DNA from: an uncultured Roseiflexaceae bacterium
GTDB taxonomy: Bacteria > Chloroflexota > Chloroflexia > Chloroflexales > Roseiflexaceae
Direction of reading: 5' to 3'
DNA length: 19,312 bases
NCBI GenBank assembly: GCA_903868295.1
Contig: CAIPUQ010000292.1
Location: 1 to 19,312 of the forward strand
In this document: positions 1-6,829 of the stretch, one piece after another
How positions within the stretch are numbered: the stretch's first letter is position 1
How the letters are laid out: each line of letters begins with the position of its first letter
The notes under the pieces: generated by a model
The model's database searches: none
What the model saw: the letters and a program-made list of their open reading frames with translations, nothing else
What the model was told of the DNA's origin: nothing
Position numbers and translations under genes: made by a program

Positions 1-57
1 CACGCGCACCTCGCGCCCGCGCAAGGCCCGGATGAATGCAATCAGTCGCTCGTCCAT
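1..57 (-). CDS. VWA-domain (CoxE-like) protein, N-terminal 19 codons only
   Basis: The minus strand from position 57 opens with ATG and reads MDERLIAFIRALRARGARV before the window ends. This short amphipathic start resembles the N-terminus of CoxE-like VWA proteins, which are commonly encoded directly after MoxR-family AAA+ ATPases, as here. A GGAG lies about 9 bases upstream of the ATG. The gap to the MoxR stop codon is 66 bases, so the two are probably co-transcribed. MoxR/VWA pairs act together as chaperone-like machines that insert metals or remodel partner complexes. The VWA metal-binding (MIDAS) residues lie outside the window, so the call rests on 19 residues plus gene context. Confidence 0.55.
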   Translation of the reverse strand, partial: MDERLIAFIRALRGREVRV

Positions 58-123
58 CGCCTGACTCCGTCCGTTGTTACAGGCTCATTTTTATCCCAAT
101 ATTCTGACAATTTGATACGTTTA

Positions 124-1107
124 TTACCGGTCACGACGACCACGGTCACGATCGCGTTCGCGGCCGCGATCACGGTCTCGTTCGCGGGTCACATCGGTCG
201 GGGCGTCGTCGTCGCGACTGACCAATCGTTTGCCCTTTTGGACATCCGACTCGTACTTGAGCAGGACGTTCATGGTCGCATCCATGGCGTTGCGATCGAG
301 ATGCTTGACGTTGAGTTCGACCAATGCCCGCGCCCAATCGATGGTCTCGGACATGCTGGGGGTTTTGCGCAGATCGAGCGCACGCAGGCGTTGCACCATT
401 TCGACCACCTGGGCGGCCAACTTGGGGGGTACACCGGGGACACGCAAGTTGACCACGGCGAGCTCTGATTCGGCGTCTGGATAGCCCACATAGAGGAACA
501 AGCAGCGCCGTTTGAGTGCTTCGGACAGGTCGCGTGTGTCGTGGCTGGTCAAAATCACAATCGGCTTGTGGATTGCTTTGATCGTGCCCAATTCGGGGAT
601 GCTGACCTGGAAATCGCTCAGCAACTCCAACAAAAATGCTTCGAACTCGGCATCCGCACGGTCTATTTCGTCGATGAGCAGCACCACCGGGTTGGGGCTG
701 GTGATTGCGCGCAACAACGGCCGGGCCAGCAGAAAGCGCTCAGAGAAAAAGACGTTTTCTTCGTTCGCAATAGCATCGGCCGCCGCCGCCAACGTATCTG
801 CTGCACTGACCATGCCGCCGATGCGCTCGCGCAACAATTGGGTGTAGAGGAGCTGTTTGGCGTATTCCCATTCATACAAGGCCCGTGATTCGTCGATACC
901 CTCATAACACTGCAGGCGGATGAGCTCACGCCCGGTCGCGGCGGCGGTCGCTTTGGCGAGTTCGGTTTTGCCGGTGCCGGCCGGACCTTCGGCGAGGATG
1001 GGTTTTTCGAGCCGACTGGCAAGGAACAACGTGGTGGCAATCGATTCCGACGCGATGTACTTTTGGTCGGCGAGGCGAGTACGGACCGTCGCGATATCAC
1101 GAAACAT
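124..1107 (-). CDS. MoxR-family AAA+ ATPase with Arg/Asp-rich C-terminal tail
   Basis: A cytoplasmic AAA+ ATPase of 327 residues. Walker A is GPAGTGKT at 41-48 and Walker B is VVLLIDEID at 141-149. A sensor-1 region (ILTSHDTRDL, about 185-194) is followed by LKRRC at 199-203, where an arginine-finger segment is expected. Proteins of this family pair with VWA-domain partners to activate or assemble other proteins, for example CO dehydrogenase maturation in the CoxD/CoxE case; the client here is unknown. The start is supported by GGAGGTA at 1112-1118, four bases from the ATG. Residues about 307-327 are almost only Arg, Asp, Glu and Gly, arranged as repeated DRDRGR units. Such a tail is not part of the catalytic fold. 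The family call is firm; the specific role is open. Confidence 0.93.
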   Translation of the reverse strand: MFRDIATVRTRLADQKYIASESIATTLFLASRLEKPILAEGPAGTGKTELAKATAAATGRELIRLQCYEGIDESRALYEWEYAKQLLYTQLLRERIGGMVSAADTLAAAADAIANEENVFFSERFLLARPLLRAITSPNPVVLLIDEIDRADAEFEAFLLELLSDFQVSIPELGTIKAIHKPIVILTSHDTRDLSEALKRRCLFLYVGYPDAESELAVVNLRVPGVPPKLAAQVVEMVQRLRALDLRKTPSMSETIDWARALVELNVKHLDRNAMDATMNVLLKYESDVQKGKRLVSRDDDAPTDVTRERDRDRGRERDRDRGRRDR

Positions 1108-1139
1108 CTGCTACCTCCATGTTTGTAGGGGATAGTGCT

Positions 1140-1145
1140 ATTCTA
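1140..1145 (-). promoter_or_regulatory. Possible -10 box for the moxR-like gene
   Basis: On the minus strand this reads TAGAAT, five of six matches to TATAAT, about 33 bases upstream of the ATPase start codon. No good -35 box is seen. The position where one would fall lies inside the first heptads of the repeat array, so the repeat may contact this promoter. Weak evidence. Confidence 0.3.
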
Positions 1146-1154
1146 GTGGATAAC

Positions 1155-1245
1155 GAGGCAGTCTTCAGTTTTCAGTTTTCAGTTTTCAGTTTTCAGTTTT
1201 CAGTTTTCAGTTTTCAGTTTTCAGTTAGTAGTTAGTAGATATCAG
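1155..1245. repeat. Heptanucleotide tandem array (TTTTCAG type), 13 units in register
   Basis: Eight perfect TTTTCAG heptads occupy 1169-1224. Seven-base register continues on both sides. GAGGCAG and TCTTCAG precede the perfect block, and TTAGTAG, TTAGTAG and ATATCAG follow it, giving 13 heptads that all end in AG. The array ends three bases before the ATG of the alpha/beta hydrolase at 1249. The sequence has no stop codon in the hydrolase frame until 1144, but it also has no ATG, GTG or TTG, so it cannot supply an earlier start. Short heptanucleotide repeats are known in filamentous cyanobacteria as STRR sequences. Here they fill most of the space between two divergent genes. Confidence 0.95.
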
Positions 1246-1248
1246 TTT

Positions 1249-2085
1249 ATGCAAAGCCACAGCATTAGCAACGGCAGCGTCCGTCTGCACGTCACAACGT
1301 ATGGCAATCCCACGGCAGCGCCCGTGATTCTTTTGCATGGGTTCCCCGATACTGCAGCGTGTTGGTCACGGCTTGTACCACTGATAGCCCACCAGTACTA
1401 CGTCATCGTCCCCGACGGACGGGGTATCCATCGTTCTGATGCGCCCAGTGACATTGACGCATACGCGATAGCGCACCTGGTGGCAGATGTACTGGCCATT
1501 GCGGATGCCCTCGCGCCTGCGCGACCGTTCACTCTTGTTGGGCACGATTGGGGCGGTGTGGTGGCATGGGCAGTGGTCAGTCTGCACCCTGCGCGCGTCG
1601 CGCGCGCAGTTCTCTGCAACGCCCCGCACCCGGCAATTTTCCTTGACGCACTCACGCACGACGAGAACCAGCTGCGCGCGTCGGGCTATATCACGGCCTT
1701 GCGCTCTGTCGATTTTGAACGGCGCTTCGTCGCCAACGCATACGAAATCCCGCTTGGTGCGTTTGCGTCGGTAGATCTCACCCCGACCGAAAAAGCCACA
1801 CTACGTGCAGCATGGGAGCTCCCTGGTCGCGTGACCGGCGCATTGAACTGGTACCGCGCTGCCACGTTTGCCGTCGCGGGTGGATCGTGCGATATCCCGC
1901 TCCCTGACGGGAGTGTCCCGACTACACTGCTCTGGGGCGCCAACGACACCGCCCTCCTCATTTCGCTCGCTGAGCGCCATAGCACCGCCCTCCCATGGCT
2001 AGGGGTTGACATCCATCCCGAGGCGAATCACTGGCTGCCGCGCACCCATCCCGAGGTGATTGCGCACGTGCTTTTACCTCATTGA
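1249..2085 (+). CDS. Alpha/beta hydrolase of the epoxide hydrolase/dehalogenase type
   Basis: A 278-residue alpha/beta-hydrolase-fold enzyme. HGFPD at 30-34 supplies the oxyanion-hole region. GHDWGG at 98-103 places Asp100 at the nucleophile position, the pattern of epoxide hydrolases and haloalkane dehalogenases rather than serine esterases. ALNWYR around 198-203 matches the cap-domain tyrosine motif of epoxide hydrolases. Asp233 (WGANDT) and His261 (EANHW) are the probable acid and base. The likely reaction is hydrolysis of an epoxide or related small electrophile, but the substrate is not evident. It is monocistronic and bounded by heptad repeats on both sides. There is no convincing SD; the repeat register runs almost into the ATG, and no alternative start exists upstream. 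Confidence 0.88.
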   Translation: MQSHSISNGSVRLHVTTYGNPTAAPVILLHGFPDTAACWSRLVPLIAHQYYVIVPDGRGIHRSDAPSDIDAYAIAHLVADVLAIADALAPARPFTLVGHDWGGVVAWAVVSLHPARVARAVLCNAPHPAIFLDALTHDENQLRASGYITALRSVDFERRFVANAYEIPLGAFASVDLTPTEKATLRAAWELPGRVTGALNWYRAATFAVAGGSCDIPLPDGSVPTTLLWGANDTALLISLAERHSTALPWLGVDIHPEANHWLPRTHPEVIAHVLLPH

Positions 2086-2133
2086 ACACATCGGTTAACA
2101 AGCACGCTGTTCACAGCAAAAAAATACCTATCC

Positions 2134-2182
2134 AATTCATCATTCCTAATTCCTAATTCATCATTCCTCATTCATCATTCCC
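2134..2182. repeat. Second heptanucleotide array (AATTCAT/CATTCCT type), 7 units
   Basis: Seven consecutive heptads run AATTCAT, CATTCCT, AATTCCT, AATTCAT, CATTCCT, CATTCAT, CATTCCC. Positions 2-5 are invariant (ATTC), with A/C alternation at positions 1 and 6. The array has no sequence in common with the TTTTCAG array on the other side of the hydrolase but has the same unit length. It ends 29 bases before the TATAAT of the next operon, so it lies just upstream of that promoter. Confidence 0.9.
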
Positions 2183-2211
2183 TCCCGCTATACCCGAACG
2201 CACCATAGTGC

Positions 2212-2217
2212 TATAAT
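2212..2217 (+). promoter_or_regulatory. Consensus -10 box (TATAAT) of the pseudokinase operon
   Basis: A perfect TATAAT lies 48 bases upstream of the kinase-like gene's ATG. The -35 region is weak: the best candidate, with a 17-base spacer, is TATACC at 2189-2194. A start near 2224 would leave a leader of about 40 bases. It is the only promoter-like sequence I see for the four tightly spaced genes up to 6755. Confidence 0.5.
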
Positions 2218-2265
2218 GCGTGGTAACACTCTCGGAGTCGCCTCTAGTCGCATAAGGTGAGGTGC

Positions 2266-3567
2266 ATGACAGCACAGCCACGCATCCATGGACGCTATCG
2301 CGTTGACGAACGCCTCGGTGCCACGCGCATCGCGACCGTCTACCGTGCCTACGACGATAAGCTCAATCGACCGGTACTGCTCAACCTGATGCGCAGTCAT
2401 CTGGTCGATCAGCGTGGCATCCGTGAGCGCTTTATTTCAGACTCCGAACTGCGCGCCCGTAACGTCCACAGTGCGCTCCCCGAGGTATACGATAGCGGCA
2501 CCATCGAAGACCGGCCGTTTTTCATCACCGAATTCGTCACCGGCAAAACGCTCCGGGCCCGTGCACCGGTCACCCCCATCGAAGCGTTGCAATACACCCG
2601 GCACATCGTTGCGGTCATCAAAGCCTGCCAAGAATCACACATCCCACACCCGCCGATCAGCAGTAATGACTTTGTTGTCATCAGCGAAGGCCACGTGAAG
2701 TGGATCGAAAACTGGACCTTGACACCCAACGAGGTGCTCATTGATATTGCGAGCTACCGTTCACCCGAGCGGCAACAAGGCACTGCCGAGACGGTCGAGA
2801 GTGCGATTTATGCGGTAGGCATTCTGCTGTTCGAGATTCTCGGCGGCTTCCGCCCCTTTAGCGGCACCAATGCAGACGAAATCCTGACCCAGCACGAGTC
2901 GAGCGACATCCCGCCCGTATCGGCGGTAGTGAGCGCTGGCTGTCCGCCCGAAATCGACGACCTGATTATGCGTTGTACCGCACGCAACCCGCTCAACCGT
3001 CTCAAAAACCTCGATGAACTGCTCGATATGATCGAACAAGCACGTCGCGATATTGTGATTGGCGGCAACGGGACTGGACCGCTTGGTGAACAACAAGCAC
3101 CGACGACGACCCAGCACACACCCCATGCAGGTACGCAACCCCGCAAACGCCGGCAAGGCAATCGCACACTCGGACGTGTGCTGATTTCGTTGCTCGTATT
3201 GGGTGGGCTCGGCGCTGGTGGCTGGTACTATGTGACGAGCCAACCGGCACAGAACGTCGGCCTGGTGAGCGGTCTGCAATTCAATATGCCGAGCGTCTCG
3301 CTCCCGAGTTGGCTGACCGGTCTCTTTTCTGACAGTGATGGCAGCGCACAATATTTGCTTGTCAGCGGTGATGCAGCACTCGAGCTCCACAGCGAGCCCG
3401 CCAGCAACGGCACCGTCGTGGGCAGCGTCCCCGCTGGTTCACGCGTTGAGTGGGTCGATGGCCCGCAGAGCGCCGACGGCACCGCATGGCTCAAGATCCG
3501 GTACACGGTAGACACAACCATCGTCGAGGGGTGGGCCCCACAACGGAGCCTCACGACAACACCCTGA
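2266..3567 (+). CDS. Membrane pseudokinase (Ser/Thr kinase fold) with extracytoplasmic SH3b-like domain
   Basis: A 433-residue protein in three parts. Residues about 8-262 have the layout of a bacterial Ser/Thr kinase: YRVDERLG at the start, then VYRAYD, YRSPER at 164-169 and a helical C-lobe. Every catalytic element is replaced. The glycine loop is LGATRIATV, the VAIK lysine is Asn40, HRDLKPxN has become HPPISSND at 128-135, and DFG has become ENW at 148-150. A proline/threonine-rich linker with a basic cluster precedes a transmembrane helix at about 304-323. Residues about 361-430 (LLVSGDAALELHSEP, GTVVGSVPAG, WLKIRY, EGWAP) look like an SH3b domain outside the membrane. Such a protein should sense and scaffold rather than phosphorylate. 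ATG 2266, behind AAGGTGAGG, is preferred to the in-frame GTG at 2257. First gene of a four-gene operon. Confidence 0.9.
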   Translation: MTAQPRIHGRYRVDERLGATRIATVYRAYDDKLNRPVLLNLMRSHLVDQRGIRERFISDSELRARNVHSALPEVYDSGTIEDRPFFITEFVTGKTLRARAPVTPIEALQYTRHIVAVIKACQESHIPHPPISSNDFVVISEGHVKWIENWTLTPNEVLIDIASYRSPERQQGTAETVESAIYAVGILLFEILGGFRPFSGTNADEILTQHESSDIPPVSAVVSAGCPPEIDDLIMRCTARNPLNRLKNLDELLDMIEQARRDIVIGGNGTGPLGEQQAPTTTQHTPHAGTQPRKRRQGNRTLGRVLISLLVLGGLGAGGWYYVTSQPAQNVGLVSGLQFNMPSVSLPSWLTGLFSDSDGSAQYLLVSGDAALELHSEPASNGTVVGSVPAGSRVEWVDGPQSADGTAWLKIRYTVDTTIVEGWAPQRSLTTTP

Positions 3568-3580
3568 CGAAGGGGGAACG

Positions 3581-4327
3581 ATGCACGCACTCGATGCGCT
3601 GATAACGCAACTCAAAACAGCGCAGAAGCTGGTTGTGGTCACTGGTGGCGGGATGTCGGCCGAAAGTGGTGTTGCTTCTTTTCGACAAGCGATGATCGGT
3701 CCTTGGGCGGCGTACGACGTGCGCGACTTGGCGACTCCACAAGCCTATGCACGCAACCCCAAACTGGTCTGGCAGTGGTACAACTTTCGTCGTACACAGA
3801 CACAGACTTCCGAACCGAGTGTCGGACATCATGCACTCGTCGACCTCGAACAACACATCCCGACGTTTTTGTTGGTCAGTTTGGCCATCGATGGGTTGCA
3901 CTGGCGTGCAGGTTCACGCGATATTCTCGAGTTCAACGGATCGGTCCACCGGACCCGCTGTGTCGAATCAGGGCATCCAGGTGACTGGGAAGAAGAAGGC
4001 GACATCCCGCCGCGCTGTCAGCGCTGTGGCAGCCCCTTGCGACCCGATGTTGTGCTCTTGGGTGAAGGATTCGCCCGGCACGATGTCCGGCGCGCGCAGA
4101 CTGCGGTCGAAACCTGCGATGCGATTTTGTTTGTTGGCGAACTCAGCGCAGCCGATCCCATTGCGCAATTTCCGTTTATCGCCAAACGCTCTGGTGCACG
4201 GGTATTGACCATCAACACCGATCCTGCATCTATTTTCAGCGTGATGGCGGATGTCCATATCAACGAAACCCCGGGGAACGTCTTGCCGACAATCGTGGCA
4301 GGAGTGACCCGTGTCGAGGGGTCCTAA
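3581..4327 (+). CDS. Degenerate Sir2-fold protein lacking catalytic Asn and His
   Basis: A 248-residue cytoplasmic protein with the sirtuin layout: TGGGMSAESGVASFR at 21-35, AIDGLHWRAGSRDILEFNGS at 102-121, LRPDVVLLGE at 153-162 and VLTINTDPA at 208-216. WYNFR with Tyr67 and Arg70 recalls the YxxR pair of class III (CobB/SIRT5-type) sirtuins. Key residues are changed. The TQNxD motif reads SLAID, so the catalytic Asn is Ala102. The catalytic His of the HG motif is Asn119. GTS of the NAD fold is GEL. The zinc site keeps Cys127, Cys146 and Cys149 but has Ser130 for the fourth Cys. Canonical NAD-dependent deacylation is therefore unlikely; NAD or ADP-ribose binding may remain. An SD (AAGGGGG) stands four bases from the ATG, and the gap from the pseudokinase is 13 bases. 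Confidence 0.9.
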   Translation: MHALDALITQLKTAQKLVVVTGGGMSAESGVASFRQAMIGPWAAYDVRDLATPQAYARNPKLVWQWYNFRRTQTQTSEPSVGHHALVDLEQHIPTFLLVSLAIDGLHWRAGSRDILEFNGSVHRTRCVESGHPGDWEEEGDIPPRCQRCGSPLRPDVVLLGEGFARHDVRRAQTAVETCDAILFVGELSAADPIAQFPFIAKRSGARVLTINTDPASIFSVMADVHINETPGNVLPTIVAGVTRVEGS

Positions 4328-4331
4328 CCGC

Positions 4332-4934
4332 ATGACACAGACCCCGCGCACGATTATTCGCCCGTGGAACCGCTATGATGACGAGCGCAGTTACCGCTGG
4401 CCGTCGTACAACGATCCATACGAATCGATCTGGAACCTCCAGCGTGCCCAGTCCCCGTTTTCGGGGACATGGTTCAACGATATGATTTCTTCGCGCCGTC
4501 ATTGGGCAGTCGATAGCCGCAACGGCGAACTGATGGGGCGCATCTCGCTCCGCGAAATCGACAACGCCAAAAAACAAGCACGGCTGGGGATTACCTTTTC
4601 GGCTGCCTATGTGGGCCGAGGGTTGGGTACCGAAGCCATGCAAGGGTTTCTGGATGTATTCTTCGGCGAACTCGGCTTTGTGACGATGGTCCTCGATGTC
4701 GCCGCCGTCAATGAACGAGCCGTTCGATCGTATCGGAGTCTGGGCTTTCTCGTTGTCGACAGTGACTGGCGAACCGCCTACTACAGCGATGATTTGCCAC
4801 GGCTCGACAACCCAGTCTATGCCCATCTGGCGCCGCACATCCGTCCTTCGGACGGGACTGTGGCGATAGAGTTTTTTGAAATGCAGTTACATGCCGAGCA
4901 ATGGCGTGCACATCGTGCACACCAGGGCCGATAG
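4332..4934 (+). CDS. GNAT acetyltransferase, RimJ/RimL-like
   Basis: A 200-residue GNAT-fold acetyltransferase that should transfer an acetyl group from acetyl-CoA to an amine. The acetyl-CoA pyrophosphate loop is GRGLGT at 95-100, in the usual context LGITFSAAYVGRGLGTEAM. AAVNERAVRSYRSLGF at about 124-139 is the conserved Asn-containing motif and C-terminal helix of RimJ/RimL-type enzymes. The N-terminus (TIIRPWNRYDDE) also fits. The last 60 residues go beyond the core fold. A GTG start at 4311 would overlap the upstream gene; ATG 4332 is preferred, with GAGGGG at 4316-4321 lying inside the end of that gene. It follows the sirtuin-like stop by four bases, so the two are translationally linked. 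The acceptor is unknown; a ribosomal protein or an operon partner is possible. Confidence 0.88.
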   Translation: MTQTPRTIIRPWNRYDDERSYRWPSYNDPYESIWNLQRAQSPFSGTWFNDMISSRRHWAVDSRNGELMGRISLREIDNAKKQARLGITFSAAYVGRGLGTEAMQGFLDVFFGELGFVTMVLDVAAVNERAVRSYRSLGFLVVDSDWRTAYYSDDLPRLDNPVYAHLAPHIRPSDGTVAIEFFEMQLHAEQWRAHRAHQGR

Positions 4935-4946
4935 AGGTAGATTCCC

Positions 4947-6755
4947 ATGCACCACACCACCTTTTTTCTGCGCGTTGGATTGTTCTTGGGATTTGTGTTG
5001 CTCCTGACTGCCTGCCAAATCGAAGGCGGCGTCCGTGACCGGACACCGGTCGTACCCAACACCACCCCAGACGCTATTTTGGCGCCGACCAACCAATCGG
5101 TGGCTGATGCCCTAGCCCAGCGCAACGACGTGTGGGCAATTGGGATAACCGAGTTACCCGCAGATTTGTTCCCCTACCCCAAAGACAGCGCACTCAAACG
5201 TGCCAACAGCATCGCGCTCGAGATGATTTCGCCGTCGCCCATTTTGGCATTCAACTACGACTACATCACCACCGGCGTCCTGACACGCATCCCCACCATC
5301 GAAAACGGCGACGTCCAAATCGCTGACGTGTCGGTCTATCTCGACGCTGCCGGCAATATCACCACCACCACGACGACCGTCATCACGCAGGTCCAACAGG
5401 TATCGATTACCTACCAATGGAACGAAAAACTGACGTGGTCGGACGGCGTGCCGGTCACCGCAGCAGACTCCGTGTTTGCCTACGAGCTCGCCCGCAAACA
5501 AGCACCGCTCGGCGAAGAAGCACGCATCTTGCTCGACCGTACTGCCGATTACAAACTCATCGATGAACACACCACCAAGGCAATTCTGCAGCCTGATTTG
5601 GTCGGCTCGGGTATTTTCCTGAGTTATTGGACCCCACTGCCCAAGCATCTCTTGCAAGACATTCCTCCCGCCGAAATCCGTGAATCGGGGTTTGCCAAAA
5701 AGCCCGTCGGGTATGGGCCGTACATGCTCGACAGTCGCAGCAGCAACGAGATTCGCTTCGTGCGCAACCCCTATTTCTTTGGCACGATCCCCGCGGTCAA
5801 TCATGTATCACTCACGCAAATGTCGGGTGTCGACATGATCCGCGCCAATTTGGCCAACGACAACCTCGATGTCGCGGTCACCGACCGGGTCGCCTTCGAC
5901 CAATATGCATTCATTGACCAAGACGCCCGGGCCGGGATGCCGGTGACGTACTACCGTAGCCCCGTGTGGGAGCACATCGACTTCAACCTCGATATTCAGA
6001 CCCTCCAAGATATTCGCGTGCGACGTGCGCTCGCCTATGGATTTAACCGTAACGGCTTGGCTGACACACTGTTTGGTGGTCGGTCGCCCATGCTCAACAG
6101 CTGGATCCTGCCCGAACAACAAGGCGCCGCCCCCGCTGACCAAATCACCACCTACGAGTACGCACCCGACACCGCCAATGCACTCCTCGACGAAGCCGGG
6201 TACGGCAAGTGGAACGAAGGGGTACGCGTTTCGAAGCAAGGGATCACCCTCACCCTCAACTTAATTACCACCACCGGCAGCCCGCTACGGCAAGAAATCG
6301 CAGAACGCTTTAAGTCCGATATGAAAGAAGTCGGCGTGGACATCGCCATCACCTACATGCCCCCCGAAGAAATCTTTGCCCCCAGTGGCCCGCTCTTTTT
6401 GCGCCAGTTCGATTTGGCATTGTTTGCCTGGATTGCGTCACCCGACCCAGCCGGGTTGCCGTTGTGGAGCTGCGCTTCGGTGCCCAGCGATACCAACGGC
6501 CACATCGGCAACAACTTTGCAGGCTGGTGTATGCGCGATGCCGATTTTGCCGTCAAAACCGCAGCGACGTCTCTCGACAAAGCCGTTCAAAATGAGCAAT
6601 ACATCCTCCAACAGCAACTCTTCACAAAAGAATTGCCGTCGCTCCCACTCTTTCAGCGTCTCGGTGTCGCCTTGATGAGCGCCAATGTGACCGGCGTCGC
6701 TCCTGACGCACTTGCACCGATTACCTGGAACATCGCCGAGTGGAAGCGCAAATAA
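4947..6755 (+). CDS. ABC transporter solute-binding lipoprotein, family 5 (peptide/nickel type)
   Basis: A 602-residue exported lipoprotein. The signal peptide at 1-22 ends in lipobox LLTAC, so Cys23 should be lipidated. The family-5 signature is YQWNEKLTWSDGVPVTAADSV at about 156-176, and later blocks (YMLDSRSSNEIRFVRNPYFF, IRVRRALAYGFNR, WNIAEW) follow the family order. Such proteins capture oligopeptides, opines or similar ligands for an ABC importer. No permease or ATPase gene is adjacent, so it either serves a transporter encoded elsewhere or works as a ligand sensor. An acidic/Thr-rich insert (about 130-150) precedes the signature. Its SD (AGAGGT, 4933-4938) overlaps the upstream stop codon. 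Last gene of the operon, which a hairpin terminator closes. Confidence 0.93.
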   Translation: MHHTTFFLRVGLFLGFVLLLTACQIEGGVRDRTPVVPNTTPDAILAPTNQSVADALAQRNDVWAIGITELPADLFPYPKDSALKRANSIALEMISPSPILAFNYDYITTGVLTRIPTIENGDVQIADVSVYLDAAGNITTTTTTVITQVQQVSITYQWNEKLTWSDGVPVTAADSVFAYELARKQAPLGEEARILLDRTADYKLIDEHTTKAILQPDLVGSGIFLSYWTPLPKHLLQDIPPAEIRESGFAKKPVGYGPYMLDSRSSNEIRFVRNPYFFGTIPAVNHVSLTQMSGVDMIRANLANDNLDVAVTDRVAFDQYAFIDQDARAGMPVTYYRSPVWEHIDFNLDIQTLQDIRVRRALAYGFNRNGLADTLFGGRSPMLNSWILPEQQGAAPADQITTYEYAPDTANALLDEAGYGKWNEGVRVSKQGITLTLNLITTTGSPLRQEIAERFKSDMKEVGVDIAITYMPPEEIFAPSGPLFLRQFDLALFAWIASPDPAGLPLWSCASVPSDTNGHIGNNFAGWCMRDADFAVKTAATSLDKAVQNEQYILQQQLFTKELPSLPLFQRLGVALMSANVTGVAPDALAPITWNIAEWKRK

Positions 6756-6794
6756 TCCGGCCCTGGTAATGATTGCGTAACGCTCCCCTGTCAC

Positions 6795-6829
6795 ACTCCC
6801 CCTGTTCGGCACAACAGAGGGGAGTTTTT
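6795..6829 (+). terminator. Intrinsic terminator directly abutting the dprA start codon
   Basis: The left arm 6795-6806 (ACTCCCCCTGTT) pairs with 6813-6825. This gives 12 base pairs with one bulged A at 6818 and a six-base loop, followed by TTTTT at 6825-6829. It fits a strong rho-independent terminator for the operon ending at 6755. The ATG of dprA begins at the very next base, 6830. Confidence 0.85.
6817..6824 (+). promoter_or_regulatory. dprA: dprA ribosome binding site buried in the terminator stem
   Basis: GAGGGGAG lies five bases before ATG 6830 and is a strong SD. All but one of its bases form the 3' arm of the hairpin at 6795-6825. In any transcript started upstream of the hairpin, the site would be either not transcribed (termination) or base-paired (read-through). 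Confidence 0.65.

Noticed and set aside
1155..1245. Heptad array considered as a CRISPR or transposon end
   Set aside because: Units are contiguous with no spacers, there is no inverted partner at the other side of the gene, and no transposase or target duplication is seen.
2106..2124. Small GCTG/CAGC hairpin followed by AAAAAAA after the hydrolase gene
   Set aside because: The stem is only four to five pairs and is followed by A, not T, on the coding strand. On the other strand the T tract precedes the stem. It does not fit an intrinsic terminator in either direction.
4311..4331. GTG start for the GNAT gene inside the sirtuin-like gene
   Set aside because: It would overlap the SD-like GAGGGG and add seven residues without family resemblance; ATG 4332 is the better start.
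6773..6829. Upstream TTG start that would extend DprA by 19 residues
   Set aside because: It has no SD, the extension (rich in Ser, Pro and Cys) does not resemble the family, and a strong SD with ATG at 6830 matches the normal N-terminus.
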